A stretch of DNA of 64,000 nucleotides from Candidatus Gastranaerophilales bacterium (GCA_947630045.1 CANRGC010000001.1:62001-126000), one strand, 5' to 3'. Shown: positions 17,545 through 26,948, counted from the first letter of the stretch. The notes: generated by a model not told the origin, from the sequence alone. Program-made: numbers and translations.

Positions 17545-17664
17545 GAAGAAATAAAACAGGAAGAAAAAGACACTCAAGCGGAAACTTCAAAAGAAACATC
17601 CGCCGATAAAACTTTAAATCAACCTGAAAAAAGCGGCAAAAAACACTCAAAAAAATCTATTTAA
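17545..17664 (+). pseudogene. In-frame remnant of the preceding gene's C-terminal tail
   Basis: Directly after the TAA stop the frame stays open for 39 codons, translating to EEIKQEEKDTQAETSKETSA followed by a Lys/Ser-rich end. Composition matches the upstream low-complexity end (KKEEATQVI). The frame closes at 17664, two bases before the stop of the convergent TPR gene, which is the tight spacing usual here. A single GAA or AAA to TAA change would explain it. Confidence 0.5.
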
Positions 17665-17666
17665 GA

Positions 17667-18842
17667 TTATTTTTTTGCAAAAAGATTAATTATTTTATCC
17701 AAAAAGCCTTCTTCTTCAACCTCAGGTTCTTTATACGAAGGGTTTTGTTCGCTTGGTTCAAACACGGCACCATATCTTTGCGCCGCTTGAATATCACCCT
17801 CTTTTGTATAAAAATCAATCAAAATGCTTTTTGCAGTTTCGTCTTCATCAATCTCATAAACTTTTTGCCAAAAATCAATTGCGGTATATTTTTCTTTGTT
17901 TAATTCATAAATTTTTGCAAGCTCAATTAAAACGTCCTTATTTTTTGGATTAATCGTATAAGCGTTATTGAATTCAACAAGGGCGTCATCCGTTTTCCCG
18001 AGGGCTTTATTCATATATCCAAAATTATATGCCGCCATAAAACTGTCATTTTTGCCTTCATAACAAAGCGCTTTCATTTGGAAGCCGATAGGGTTCGGCC
18101 CTAAAATTCCGACATATTTGTCAATATATTCAAACGCTTTATCGTAATTTGAAATGTTGTAATAATATTGTGCAAAAAGCATGGAATAAAAGGCTTTTTC
18201 TTCGGGCTTTAATTCAGGACTGTCAAGGTTAATTCCTTTTAAAATTTCATAAGCTTCATCATTTTTTTCATCCTGTAAAAGAATTTTTATCTTAAGACCG
18301 TCGTTTTTTACCACGCTTAAAGCGTTTTCATAATCGCCCATATCAAAATAAAGTTTTGCCATGACATCTTCAAAATTAGCTCTGTCTTTAAAGACTTCCT
18401 GTCCTTTTTTTGCAATTTCAAGCGCCGATTCCAAAGCGTCCTCTTTGCTGTAAAGCTCAATAAGCTCCATATATGAAGTAAAATGCGAAGGTTCAATTTC
18501 TATAATTCTTGAAAACTCGTCAATTGCCTTAAGGGGTTTGTTTGTCACCTTTAAAAGTCTTGCCATTTTTTCTCTTGCTTCAATATTTTCAGCGTCAAGA
18601 TTAAGAGCTTTTTTGCAATCGTTAATTGCATATTCAAGCTTGCCGTTAACGATATTATAATTTGCCCTTGCAAGATAATATCTGAATTTATCGGTCTGTT
18701 CATAAATATCCATAAGGGCTGAAAGCGCCGATTCATCGTTTGGGGCAAGTTCCAAAATATTGTTATATAGTTTTTCCGCTTCTTCTAAGTTTCCGTCCGC
18801 CAACAAGTCGGAAGCCTTTTCGTGCAATTGATTAATATCCAT
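17667..18842 (-). CDS. Tetratricopeptide-repeat protein
   Basis: 391 residues made almost entirely of TPR-like helical pairs; examples are LEEAEKLYNNILELAPND near 20, LEYAINDCKKALNLDAEN near 69 and TDDALVEFNNAYTINPKN near 284. TPR arrays act as protein-binding scaffolds. There is no signal peptide or membrane helix, so it is likely cytosolic; the C-terminus ends FLDKIINLFAKK, an amphipathic helix that could touch the membrane. It is nine bases downstream of the phosphoesterase gene, probably one operon. Confidence 0.85.
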   Translation of the reverse strand: MDINQLHEKASDLLADGNLEEAEKLYNNILELAPNDESALSALMDIYEQTDKFRYYLARANYNIVNGKLEYAINDCKKALNLDAENIEAREKMARLLKVTNKPLKAIDEFSRIIEIEPSHFTSYMELIELYSKEDALESALEIAKKGQEVFKDRANFEDVMAKLYFDMGDYENALSVVKNDGLKIKILLQDEKNDEAYEILKGINLDSPELKPEEKAFYSMLFAQYYYNISNYDKAFEYIDKYVGILGPNPIGFQMKALCYEGKNDSFMAAYNFGYMNKALGKTDDALVEFNNAYTINPKNKDVLIELAKIYELNKEKYTAIDFWQKVYEIDEDETAKSILIDFYTKEGDIQAAQRYGAVFEPSEQNPSYKEPEVEEEGFLDKIINLFAKK

Positions 18843-18851
18843 TTTATATCC

Positions 18852-19568
18852 TTATACGTATAACTTTGAAAATTCTAAACTTTCTTTAAAATTTCTTTTT
18901 TCAATTATTTTACTGACCGCTTTGTTATCATATTTAACCTTTTTATGTTCAAAAGAAAATTGTCCTTCCTGATTAATCGAAATTAAAAGGTAAACCGGCA
19001 TTTTATCAGCCGTCATTGACCTTCCGACACTTCCGACATTTACAAGGGTCTTGCCCGAATTCAGGCTGTATCCGCATGGAATGTGTGTATGCCCGCATAA
19101 AATAACGTCGGCTTTTGAATTTTTTACCGCTTCTTCAACAAAATCAAGGGGCATATCGGGATAAATGTTTTCATCTTGTTTTCTTGGTGAACCGTGGCAT
19201 AATTCAAGTTTTACGCCCAAAATCTCAACCTCTTTTTTAACGGGCAAATTTTTGAGCTTTTCTTTGTTTTCATCTTTAATTTCAACATCATCAAGCTTTA
19301 GAGCGCCCGCCATAATCGGATTTACTTTATGAAGATTTTCATAAAGCGATGAAGAATAATCAACGATTAATTTGTCGGTATTTCCCTGAATAATTTCCGT
19401 ATTATCAAGAGAAAAAAGTTTTTCGATTGTATAATTAGGGTCATAGCCGCCCATAGCCAAATCGCCCAGAATAAAAATCTTATCGGCACCGTTTTTTTGA
19501 ATGTCCGATAAAACATTATCAAGGGCAAGCTTATTACCATGAATATCAGAAATACAAGCAATTTTCAT
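18852..19568 (-). CDS. Calcineurin-like metallophosphoesterase (YfcE/MJ0936 type)
   Basis: 238 residues from the ATG at 19566-19568. An in-frame start six codons upstream exists, but it lies above the -10 box, and relatives begin with MKIAxISDIHGN. Metal ligands are all visible: Asp and His in SDIHGN, Asp in GDLAMGG, Asn in GNTD, and His in CHGSP and GHTHIP. The family hydrolyses phosphodiesters, including cyclic nucleotides, in the cytosol, with two Mn2+ or Zn2+ ions. Substrate cannot be told from sequence. It is divergent from ispG and heads a two-gene operon with the TPR protein. Confidence 0.88.
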   Translation of the reverse strand: MKIACISDIHGNKLALDNVLSDIQKNGADKIFILGDLAMGGYDPNYTIEKLFSLDNTEIIQGNTDKLIVDYSSSLYENLHKVNPIMAGALKLDDVEIKDENKEKLKNLPVKKEVEILGVKLELCHGSPRKQDENIYPDMPLDFVEEAVKNSKADVILCGHTHIPCGYSLNSGKTLVNVGSVGRSMTADKMPVYLLISINQEGQFSFEHKKVKYDNKAVSKIIEKRNFKESLEFSKLYV

Positions 19569-19576
19569 GCTACAAT

Positions 19577-19582
19577 AATATA
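19577..19582 (-). promoter_or_regulatory. -10 box of phosphoesterase gene, probably leaderless
   Basis: TATATT on the minus strand ends eight bases before the ATG at 19568. No SD is present. It overlaps the region upstream of divergent ispG. Confidence 0.35.
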
Positions 19583-19606
19583 ACAAAAAAGCAGGGTTTA
19601 CAAATT

Positions 19607-20653
19607 ATGGAAAAAATTCAAATAAAAATCGGGGATGTAAAAATCGGGAACAAAGCGCCGGTTTCTGTGCAATCTATGACAAATACACGGACGGACGATG
19701 TTGAAAAAACGGTTGAGCAAATAAAAGAATTGGAAAGTGTCGGGTGTGAAATTGTCCGTCTTGCGGTTTTAAACGAGAATTGTGCAAGATCGCTTAAAGA
19801 AATAAAAAATAAGGTAAATATCCCGATTATTGCAGACATTCACTTTGATTACAGACTTGCGCTATGCGCCCTTGATATGGGGGTGGACGGGCTTAGGCTA
19901 AACCCCGGAAACATAGGCGGCAGAGAACATGTCGAGGCTGTTGTAAAGGCTGCAAAAAAAAGAAATATTCCGATAAGAATAGGGATAAACGGCGGTTCGC
20001 TTGAAAAATATCTGTATGAAGATAATTCCATGACTTTGGCTGATAAAATGGTCAAAAGCGCAATGGAACATATAAAAATTTTGGAAGATTTAGACTTTAA
20101 TTTAATAAAAGTTTCTCTCAAATCTTCTCATGTTATGGAAATGATTGAGGCTTACAGAAAGATATATAAATTAATTCCCTATCCGCTTCACCTCGGTGTA
20201 ACAGAAGCGGGAACAATGAGAGGGGGAATAATTAAATCTGCAATCGGTCTTGGGGCGCTTTTATCCGAAGGAATTGGCGACACGATAAGGGTTTCTTTAA
20301 CGGAAAACCCCAAGGAAGAAGTTATTGCGGCATATGACATTTTAAAAGCACTTGAATTAAGAAAAAAAGGAGTGACTTTTGTGTCATGCCCAACTTGCGG
20401 AAGATGTAAAATTAATTTAATTGATTTGGCACACAAGGTTGAAGAAAGATTTAAAAACCTTGATAAACCGATAACAATTGCAACAATGGGCTGCCCCGTT
20501 AACGGCCCCGGCGAAGCAAAAGACGCAGACTACGGCATTGCGGGCGCAATTGGTGAAGGTTACATCTTTAAAAAGGGCGAAATGATTAAGAAAGTGGACG
20601 AAAAAGACCTTCTTGACGAATTTGAAAAAATTCTTTTAAAAGATATAGAATAA
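19607..20653 (+). CDS. ispG: 4-hydroxy-3-methylbut-2-enyl-diphosphate synthase (GcpE)
   Basis: 348 residues, the short bacterial form. It converts MEcPP to HMBPP in the non-mevalonate isoprenoid pathway, using a [4Fe-4S] cluster. Cluster ligands are Cys261 and Cys264 in SCPTCGRC and a third Cys in ATMGCPVNGPGEAKDADYG. The TIM-barrel part opens with the typical PVSVQSMTNTRTDDVE and IVRLAVLNE segments. Electrons usually come from flavodoxin or ferredoxin, not seen here. The neighbouring genes are unrelated. Confidence 0.97.
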   Translation: MEKIQIKIGDVKIGNKAPVSVQSMTNTRTDDVEKTVEQIKELESVGCEIVRLAVLNENCARSLKEIKNKVNIPIIADIHFDYRLALCALDMGVDGLRLNPGNIGGREHVEAVVKAAKKRNIPIRIGINGGSLEKYLYEDNSMTLADKMVKSAMEHIKILEDLDFNLIKVSLKSSHVMEMIEAYRKIYKLIPYPLHLGVTEAGTMRGGIIKSAIGLGALLSEGIGDTIRVSLTENPKEEVIAAYDILKALELRKKGVTFVSCPTCGRCKINLIDLAHKVEERFKNLDKPITIATMGCPVNGPGEAKDADYGIAGAIGEGYIFKKGEMIKKVDEKDLLDEFEKILLKDIE

Positions 20654-20729
20654 AATTACTTCATATAGTTGGTTTAAAACAAAAAAATATATATAATAAT
20701 ATAGTATAAATAAACTGTAAGGAAAAAAT

Positions 20730-21227
20730 ATGAAAAAAATTGTTTTACTTCTTGCAATGTTAGCTGTTACTCAAGCTTCTTTTGCGTATCTTGAAGAGTA
20801 TACAACTTCAGACAACAAAACGCTTCAAGGAACCGGCTATTCGCAAGATACTTTAAGAATTATAGACACAGCAAGGGTTTTAAATCAGGGTGCGGAAAAA
20901 GATTATGTTCCTTTTTACGGCAGAGAATATTACTCAAAAAACCCGATTAGAAAATGGTATCAGGTTGCAAAAAGATATTTTGACCCTGCGTCTGATGAAC
21001 GTGTATTTGGAGTAAGAGAAATTCATTATGAAAACGGTATGTTCGACTTATCTCCCGGATATTCCGCAAGATTTTCTCCTAACGACAGATATAACAGACT
21101 GTTCAAAAAAGATTTAGATCGTCTTGACAGCGCCGGCAAAGTAATAAAAGGCAGCGGCGGCTATGAAAACGAACAGGATAGAGTTGACAGATTAAATGTT
21201 GACGGTTATCCGCTTGAAAATCTTTAA
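20730..21227 (+). CDS. Small exported protein, unknown function
   Basis: 165 residues with a signal peptide of about 19 residues (MKKIVLLLAMLAVTQASFA). AAGGAAAAA precedes the ATG. The mature part is rich in Tyr, Arg and Asp (KNPIRKWYQVAKRYFDPASD; RFSPNDRYNRLFKKDLDRLD) and has no Cys, so no disulfides. I see no known domain or catalytic motif. It is a single-gene unit with its own terminator. Confidence 0.6.
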   Translation: MKKIVLLLAMLAVTQASFAYLEEYTTSDNKTLQGTGYSQDTLRIIDTARVLNQGAEKDYVPFYGREYYSKNPIRKWYQVAKRYFDPASDERVFGVREIHYENGMFDLSPGYSARFSPNDRYNRLFKKDLDRLDSAGKVIKGSGGYENEQDRVDRLNVDGYPLENL

Positions 21228-21250
21228 AAAAATATAAGAAATATTGAAAT

Positions 21251-21287
21251 AAGTGCGCAAAATTCTTAAAATGCGCACTTATTTTTT
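21251..21287 (+). terminator. Rho-independent terminator
   Basis: AAGTGCGCA (21251-21259) and TGCGCACTT (21272-21280) form a 9-bp stem with a 12-base loop, followed by ATTTTTT. Confidence 0.9.
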
Positions 21288-21340
21288 AATTAAATGATAT
21301 AATTAGCTAAAAACCATAAGCAAAGGAACAGTAATTCATT

Positions 21341-23056
21341 ATGAAAATGAGCAAACTATTTGTACAGACCTTGAGAGATTTTCCTCAAGACGCAGAAGCA
21401 ATCAGTCACAAACTGCTTGTAAGGGCGGGATATATAAAAAAGCTTTCAAACGGAATTTATTCATATTTACCCTTGATGAAAAGAGTTATTTCAAAAGTTG
21501 AACAGATTGCAAGAGAAGAATTGGATAAGGCAGGCGCCCAAGAGCTTTCAATGCCTTTTGTTCAGCCGGCTGAATTATGGCAAAAATCAGGAAGATGGCA
21601 AGTTTACGGTAAAGAGCTTTTAAGAATGAAAGACAGGCATGATGTTGAATTATGCCTCGGACCAACCCATGAAGAAGTTATAACCTCAATTGCGGACGGA
21701 ATTTTAACCTCATATAAACAACTTCCCGTTAATCTTTACCAGTTTCAATTAAAATTCAGAGATGAAATTCGCCCGAGATTTGGTCTTTTAAGGGGCAGAG
21801 AATTCATTATGAAAGACGGATATTCCTTTCACACAAGTCAGGAAAGCCTTAATGAAGAATACAAAAACATGTGGGAAGCCTATAAAAGAATTTTTGAAAG
21901 GTGCGGGCTTGAAACAAAAGCCGTGCAATCAGATTCCGGCGCAATCGGCGGAAAAATAAGCCATGAATTTATGGTTTTAACCGAAACTCAAACCGGCGAA
22001 GACGATGTGTTTTATTGTAAATCTTGTGATTACAGCGCAAACTCAAATCATGCGATATCAAAACTGAATGATGAAATAACAACTACAAGGTTTGAAAAAG
22101 AAGAAATTATAGACACCCCAAATGTCAAAACCATAAAGGAACTTGCCGAATTTTTCAACGTTAGTGAAAATAATATTTTAAAATCAGTTTTATATATTAT
22201 AGATTCAAAGCCTGTAATGGTAATGATTAGAGGCGACAAAGAAGTTGAAGAAACTAAACTTTTAAATGCGGTAAGAGGTTTAGAAATAAGAAAAGCAACC
22301 GAAGAAGAAGCCGCAGAGATAACCGGTTCAAAAGCGGGCTTTTTATCTTGTCTGGGGCTTGATACAAACAAGGTAAAAGTGCTTTTTGATTTGTCGGCAA
22401 AGGGAATGAAAAACTTTGTTATGGGAATTAACGAGGTTGACAAACATAAAGTCGGCTGTAATTTCAAAGAAGAACACGATTTTATTGACCTTTCGCTTGT
22501 AAAAGAAGGTGAAATGTGTCCCGTTTGTAAAAAGCCGTTATTTATTACAAGAGGAATTGAAGTTGGCAACATTTTCCAACTCGGAACAAAATATTCCGAA
22601 CCAATGGGCGCAACTTATACTGATGAAAACGGGGAAAATAAACCCTTTATAATGGGTTGTTACGGAATTGGAATTACAAGAACCGCAGCTGCGGCAATTG
22701 AAAAACACCACGACGACTTTGGAATAATCTGGCCGCTTGCAATTGCGCCTTACCATTGTGTCGTAATTCCCGTAAACATTCAAGAAGAAGACCAAAAAAA
22801 CATGGCTCTTGAAATTTACAAAAAACTTCAAGAAAAAGGGGTTGAAGTCGTTTTAGATGACAGAAACGACAGAGCCGGCGTTAAATTTAAAGACGCTGAC
22901 TTAATTGGCTTTCCTTTCAGAATAACCGTCGGCAAAACCGTAAAAGACGGTCTTGTTGAATTTAAAGAAAGAGCGGGCGGTGAAATTTCAATCATAACGC
23001 CCGAAGAAGCGGTTGAAAAAGTTTGTGGCGCACTCAACAATTTAAAAGGAATATAA
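21341..23056 (+). CDS. proS: Prolyl-tRNA synthetase
   Basis: 571 residues, the bacterial-type ProRS (E. coli has 572). Class II motifs are present: GPTHEEVIT, motif 2 FRDEIRPRFGLLRGREFIMKD, and motif 3 GCYGIGITRTAAAAIE. The insertion at about 225-390 between motifs 2 and 3 is the YbaK-like editing domain that clears Ala-tRNA(Pro). TATAAT (21298-21303) and AAAGGA lie upstream. gatD starts two bases after its stop. Confidence 0.97.
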   Translation: MKMSKLFVQTLRDFPQDAEAISHKLLVRAGYIKKLSNGIYSYLPLMKRVISKVEQIAREELDKAGAQELSMPFVQPAELWQKSGRWQVYGKELLRMKDRHDVELCLGPTHEEVITSIADGILTSYKQLPVNLYQFQLKFRDEIRPRFGLLRGREFIMKDGYSFHTSQESLNEEYKNMWEAYKRIFERCGLETKAVQSDSGAIGGKISHEFMVLTETQTGEDDVFYCKSCDYSANSNHAISKLNDEITTTRFEKEEIIDTPNVKTIKELAEFFNVSENNILKSVLYIIDSKPVMVMIRGDKEVEETKLLNAVRGLEIRKATEEEAAEITGSKAGFLSCLGLDTNKVKVLFDLSAKGMKNFVMGINEVDKHKVGCNFKEEHDFIDLSLVKEGEMCPVCKKPLFITRGIEVGNIFQLGTKYSEPMGATYTDENGENKPFIMGCYGIGITRTAAAAIEKHHDDFGIIWPLAIAPYHCVVIPVNIQEEDQKNMALEIYKKLQEKGVEVVLDDRNDRAGVKFKDADLIGFPFRITVGKTVKDGLVEFKERAGGEISIITPEEAVEKVCGALNNLKGI

Positions 23057-23057
23057 T

Positions 23058-23795
23058 TTGAACCAAATTGATTTTTCAATTTCAATAGCTCATCTTTATC
23101 CGGATTTATTGAACATATACGGCGATTTGGGCAATATTGTGACAATAAAAAACAGGTGCAGCTGGAGAGGCATTGAAGTTAAAATTGAAAATATTAAGTC
23201 CGGTTACAGATTTAACCCTGAAGATTTTGAGTTTTATTTTATCGGGGGCGGTCAAGACACACAGCAAGTCTTGGCTTCCGTGGAATTGTTAAAAAACAAA
23301 GAAAGACTTCATAAGGCGGCGGAACAAAACGCCGTTATTCTTGGAATTTGCGGAGGATATCAGCTTTTAGGACACTACTATCAGCCTCTAAAAGGGGAAA
23401 GAATTGAAGGTGTCGGGCTTTTAGACGCCTATACCGTTGCGGGCAAAAAAAGGTTCATAGGAAATGTAAGAGGAAAATGTCCCTCGGTTGATTATGCCAC
23501 TATTACAGGTTTTGAAAACCATAGCGGACTTACTTATCTTAAAGGCGAAACCGAGCCCTTAATAAAACTTTCAAAAGGCTTTGGCAATAACGGAAAAGAC
23601 AGAAAAGAAGGCGCAAGATATAAAAATGTCTTTGGAACATATCTTCATGGTCCAATTCTTCCAAAAAACCCGAAATTTGCCGACTATTTAATTTCGCTTG
23701 CCCTAAAGAAGAAATATAAGTGCGAAATTCCCCTCTTTGAACTTGACGACGAAATTGAAGAAAAAGCGCACAGTTCTTCTTTAAAGCTAAAATAA
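23058..23795 (+). CDS. gatD: Lipid II isoglutaminyl synthase glutaminase subunit (GatD-like)
   Basis: 245 residues of the CobB/CobQ-like glutamine amidotransferase family. The nucleophile is Cys98 in ILGICGGYQLLG, and His appears in GTYLHGPILPKNP. IYGDLGN near 15 and FIGGGQDTQQ near 56 are typical of GatD, which feeds ammonia to MurT for amidating Glu in lipid II. Start is TTG, supported by AAAGGA eight bases upstream. MurT is not adjacent, unlike the murT-gatD pair of Gram-positives; it should be elsewhere if the function holds. It is coupled to proS and convergent with the GT8-like gene. Confidence 0.85.
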   Translation: MNQIDFSISIAHLYPDLLNIYGDLGNIVTIKNRCSWRGIEVKIENIKSGYRFNPEDFEFYFIGGGQDTQQVLASVELLKNKERLHKAAEQNAVILGICGGYQLLGHYYQPLKGERIEGVGLLDAYTVAGKKRFIGNVRGKCPSVDYATITGFENHSGLTYLKGETEPLIKLSKGFGNNGKDRKEGARYKNVFGTYLHGPILPKNPKFADYLISLALKKKYKCEIPLFELDDEIEEKAHSSSLKLK

Positions 23796-23798
23796 ATT

Positions 23799-25076
23799 TT
23801 ATTGTTCACCTTTATACATTTTTACAATGTCATTATATGCCGCTTTTTTGTCATTTTCTCTGAGCTTATACCAGCATATCGGCAAAAATACGACAAGCGG
23901 AGATTTTTTCCAATTATCATGATAGAGTTTGTAACTCGGCAAAAAATCGTTAAAGTTGAGCCAAGGTTTTCCTCCGCCAATATAGTGAATAACACCTTTG
24001 AAATCAAGCCCGACTAACGTGTCAATTGCGTAATATTGCATATTCCACTTATCATCAAGGCGTTTAATATCTTTATTTAAAACCGCATTTATTAAGTCTT
24101 GGTCAGGATACATAAATTTATTTTTTCTGATTATTAAGGCTTCTTCACTAATTTCATAAGGATATTCTTTTTCAACTTGTCTTCTTTTTTCAATTGCATT
24201 TTGAATTGAAATATCAACTTCTTTTCCGGTTTTTGCCTTCCTTAAATCAAACCACTGATTTCGTTTTTCTACGCTTTTGGAAATAATTTCTTCATATTTA
24301 TGAACTCTGTTTAGAGAGTTTACACACTCTTTTGAAATCTTGCACGGTTTATCTTTTTTCTTTTTACAGTCGGCTTCAACCGCCTGACAAGCTTCAAGTT
24401 CTTTTATTGCCTGTTTTACGGGGTCAACATATATAAAATATTTCCAATTTTTTTTGATATACCCTGTAAGCTTCTCTTCGAGTTTTCTTTCTCTCCACTT
24501 ATCAAGGTCCATAAGCATAATTCCCGAATTGAAATAATATTTACCGAAATTCATCATATCGTATTCAACATATTGAATATTTTCAATCATGCCGGTTGAA
24601 TAATTGCCGAGATTAGTATCATAAAGCGGTTTAATATCAGTTGTAACAAGAATATCCGAGTCCATATATAAAACTCTGTGCAAGTTGCTAGGAAGAAGAC
24701 TTGGAAGGGTAATTCTTGCCATGCCGATTGGAGTTATTCTGTCAACAAAGGTATAGAAGTTTCTTCCTTCATCAAAATTTTTGGTAGACGTGTGATAAAA
24801 GGCGAGTTTTACCCCTCTTTGTTTTGCATAATAGTTCATTATTTTTTTATTTAATTTTGTGATGTTATCTTCAACAACATGGAAGTAATATTTTGAGTTT
24901 GAAGTGTTGTTTTTTAATATAGATTCCATAAGAAGCATTGTATAAACGGGGTAATTGTTATCAATAGTAAAAGCTATATTTATATAATCGTTAATATCGT
25001 CTTTTTTAGAAGAAGCAAAAACGGGATTTATAACAAATAAAATTAAAGCAAATATGAGAAACAGTTTTCTTTTCAT
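23799..25076 (-). CDS. Exported GT8-family glycosyltransferase-like protein
   Basis: 425 residues. The core is GT8: NIAFTIDNNYPVYTMLLMESIL, then HRVLYMDSDILVTTDIKPLY with the DxD metal motif, then FNSGIMLMDLDKWRE and a C-terminal IHYIGGGKPWLN. GT8 enzymes add sugars from UDP-hexose or UDP-galactose and are normally cytosolic. Here an N-terminal signal peptide (MKRKLFLIFALILFVINPVFA) precedes the core, and an insertion at about 224-255 carries Cys spaced ACQ, DCK, PCK, ECV that may form disulfides. AAGGAG supports the ATG. Last gene of a three-gene operon with an MFS transporter. Activity outside the cytosol would be unusual. Confidence 0.82.
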   Translation of the reverse strand: MKRKLFLIFALILFVINPVFASSKKDDINDYINIAFTIDNNYPVYTMLLMESILKNNTSNSKYYFHVVEDNITKLNKKIMNYYAKQRGVKLAFYHTSTKNFDEGRNFYTFVDRITPIGMARITLPSLLPSNLHRVLYMDSDILVTTDIKPLYDTNLGNYSTGMIENIQYVEYDMMNFGKYYFNSGIMLMDLDKWRERKLEEKLTGYIKKNWKYFIYVDPVKQAIKELEACQAVEADCKKKKDKPCKISKECVNSLNRVHKYEEIISKSVEKRNQWFDLRKAKTGKEVDISIQNAIEKRRQVEKEYPYEISEEALIIRKNKFMYPDQDLINAVLNKDIKRLDDKWNMQYYAIDTLVGLDFKGVIHYIGGGKPWLNFNDFLPSYKLYHDNWKKSPLVVFLPICWYKLRENDKKAAYNDIVKMYKGEQ

Positions 25077-25081
25077 AAATA

Positions 25082-26293
25082 TTACTCCTTAATATTTTTC
25101 GTTTTAACTAATAAAAATGCGCCCGAGATGAGGAAAAATACAAAGAAATACATATAAAATTTCCACATTTCGGTGTTATTCATAAAGAAATGGGACGATA
25201 AAAGAATAATTACCGTCAATATTTTTGGCACGACATTATTCACAGACATTGCCATGCCTCTGCAAGATGAGTCGACATTTTTGTGAATTCTTGCAATATG
25301 CAATATGGTAAATAAAAGCTGAAAACCGATTATTATACAAATTGTAAGAAGTATAACAAGGTTGAGTTGTACATTTTTTGAAAAACTTAAAATAAAAATT
25401 CCTATAAAACAGAGGATGAATGCAATATACAAAGGAACTCTCATATTATAAAGTTTGAAAGGCACTCTGCCCGCAAAAGCCGAGAATACCGCCCTTAAAC
25501 CGTGATTGGCACAGGTTACAACCCCAAATAACGTTATTGAAAAAGCCGCTTTTAACATTAAAGGCTGAAAAGCAAGAGCAAGCAAGATTGAAAGGGCAAC
25601 AAGAAGCCCCGAATATAAGATGTAATCTCTTATTTTGTCGTTATTCCAGACAAAATTTACACCTGAGAGAAAATCTTTATATCTTTCAGAAATTTTAAGT
25701 TTTCCTTTCTTTGCCGAAGGAATGTCTTTTAACATTAAAAGCATTAATGAAGAAATCGACAAAAGAATAATTTCAATAATAAGAACATTTGAAGAGCCGA
25801 AATTTTCATATAATTTTGCGCCGATAAGACAAACAACCGCAGTTCCCGCCGCAAGATAAAAATTCAGATATCCTAAATATTTTGGCATATGAGATTCCAT
25901 TTTTATAGTTGCAAGATAATCATAAAGATATCCCGAATTTGCAATATCCATGGAAACTTTTGAAATTGCATATAAAATTTCACCGCAAAGAATTATCCAA
26001 TATCCGCTGTGGAAAAACCACAGAACATTTGCTATAAGATATACAATAACGGAAATTACAAGTACATATTTTCTCGACACGCAGTCTGCAATATATCCGA
26101 CAGGAAGCTCAATTAAAATCGAAACCAGATAGAAAATTCCCTGAAAAAAGAAAAGTTCCTTAACGGAAAGTCCGTTTTCCTGATAAAAAAGAAGGGTGAT
26201 TGGCGTTAATAAAAGCATAGCCCTTATAAAAATTGCAAGATAAAAAACTCCGATATTAAAATATTTTCTTAGCCCCAAGGCGGAAAAATTCAT
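25082..26293 (-). CDS. Major facilitator superfamily transporter
   Basis: 403 residues with about twelve membrane helices. The MFS loop motif appears as GYIADCVSRKYVL near residue 66. The substrate cannot be read from the sequence; the fold suggests drug or small-molecule efflux or sugar transport. AGGGGG precedes the ATG. Eight bases separate it from the small membrane protein upstream and five from the GT8-like gene downstream, so the three are an operon, which may tie it to envelope glycan traffic. Confidence 0.88.
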   Translation of the reverse strand: MNFSALGLRKYFNIGVFYLAIFIRAMLLLTPITLLFYQENGLSVKELFFFQGIFYLVSILIELPVGYIADCVSRKYVLVISVIVYLIANVLWFFHSGYWIILCGEILYAISKVSMDIANSGYLYDYLATIKMESHMPKYLGYLNFYLAAGTAVVCLIGAKLYENFGSSNVLIIEIILLSISSLMLLMLKDIPSAKKGKLKISERYKDFLSGVNFVWNNDKIRDYILYSGLLVALSILLALAFQPLMLKAAFSITLFGVVTCANHGLRAVFSAFAGRVPFKLYNMRVPLYIAFILCFIGIFILSFSKNVQLNLVILLTICIIIGFQLLFTILHIARIHKNVDSSCRGMAMSVNNVVPKILTVIILLSSHFFMNNTEMWKFYMYFFVFFLISGAFLLVKTKNIKE

Positions 26294-26301
26294 CTTGCCC
26301 C

Positions 26302-26664
26302 CTAAAACAAACCAATTCTGGGCAAATCTGCGTCAATTAAAAAAGTTGTGACTTTTGTGCTTGCATACCCTAAAAGTAAAACCGAAATAAAAATTACAGG
26401 CAAAAGTCTTGTCTTAGAAATAAGATGTCTTTTTTTTGGGAAAAAAGCCACCGCAAAAGCAAATAAGAGCCAACATACAAAAAGAAAAAGTATAAAAGGA
26501 GCAGTATAAAAACAAGCGTCCAAAATCAATACTATCGGTATAAAAGGCACCATTAAAAGCATAATGGAAGTGTGAATAGGCAATGAATAAACAACGATAA
26601 TAAATAATAACGGAGGAAGAACAATCGAAACCGTTTTATAAAATTGTTTTCTCTTAACATCCAT
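26302..26664 (-). CDS. Small integral membrane protein
   Basis: 120 residues from the ATG at 26662-26664; an in-frame TTG seven codons upstream is possible, but the GGAAAAG motif fits the ATG. Three hydrophobic segments (about 15-33, 40-75 and 90-110) are joined by short basic loops (FFPKKRHLISKTR). No family is recognised. First gene of the operon leading to the MFS transporter. Confidence 0.6.
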   Translation of the reverse strand: MDVKRKQFYKTVSIVLPPLLFIIVVYSLPIHTSIMLLMVPFIPIVLILDACFYTAPFILFLFVCWLLFAFAVAFFPKKRHLISKTRLLPVIFISVLLLGYASTKVTTFLIDADLPRIGLF

Positions 26665-26862
26665 AATGCTTTTCCAACTTTCCAAAATAATTCTATCAAT
26701 AAAACCAGTATATCAAAATTAAACGTTTAAGACAAATTTGATAGATTATTTATTATTTTTTAAAATAGATTGGAAATAAAGTTTTGTTTATGCTAAAAGT
26801 AAAAGCAAACATTTTTAATTTTTGCAGGCTTTTTAGAGCTTAAAATACAAATTTTTAAAAGT

Positions 26863-26936
26863 GTCCTCGTAGTTCAGCAGGATAGAACGTCACCCTCCTA
26901 AGGTGAATGTCGGAGGTTCGAATCCTCTCGGGGACG
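26863..26936 (+). tRNA. tRNA-Arg, anticodon CCU
   Basis: A full cloverleaf can be drawn: acceptor GTCCTCG with CGGGGAC, D-stem GTTC/GAAC, anticodon stem TCACC/GGTGA around loop CTCCTAA (anticodon CCT), and T-arm GGAGG-TTCGAAT-CCTCT. It reads AGG codons. The 3-prime CCA is not encoded. A T run follows directly. Confidence 0.95.
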
Positions 26937-26948
26937 CTTTTTGTTGTT

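Noticed and set aside
22048-22572. 174-codon minus-strand frame
   Set aside because: Antisense to the ProRS editing domain; Ser/Leu-rich as expected for a shadow frame.
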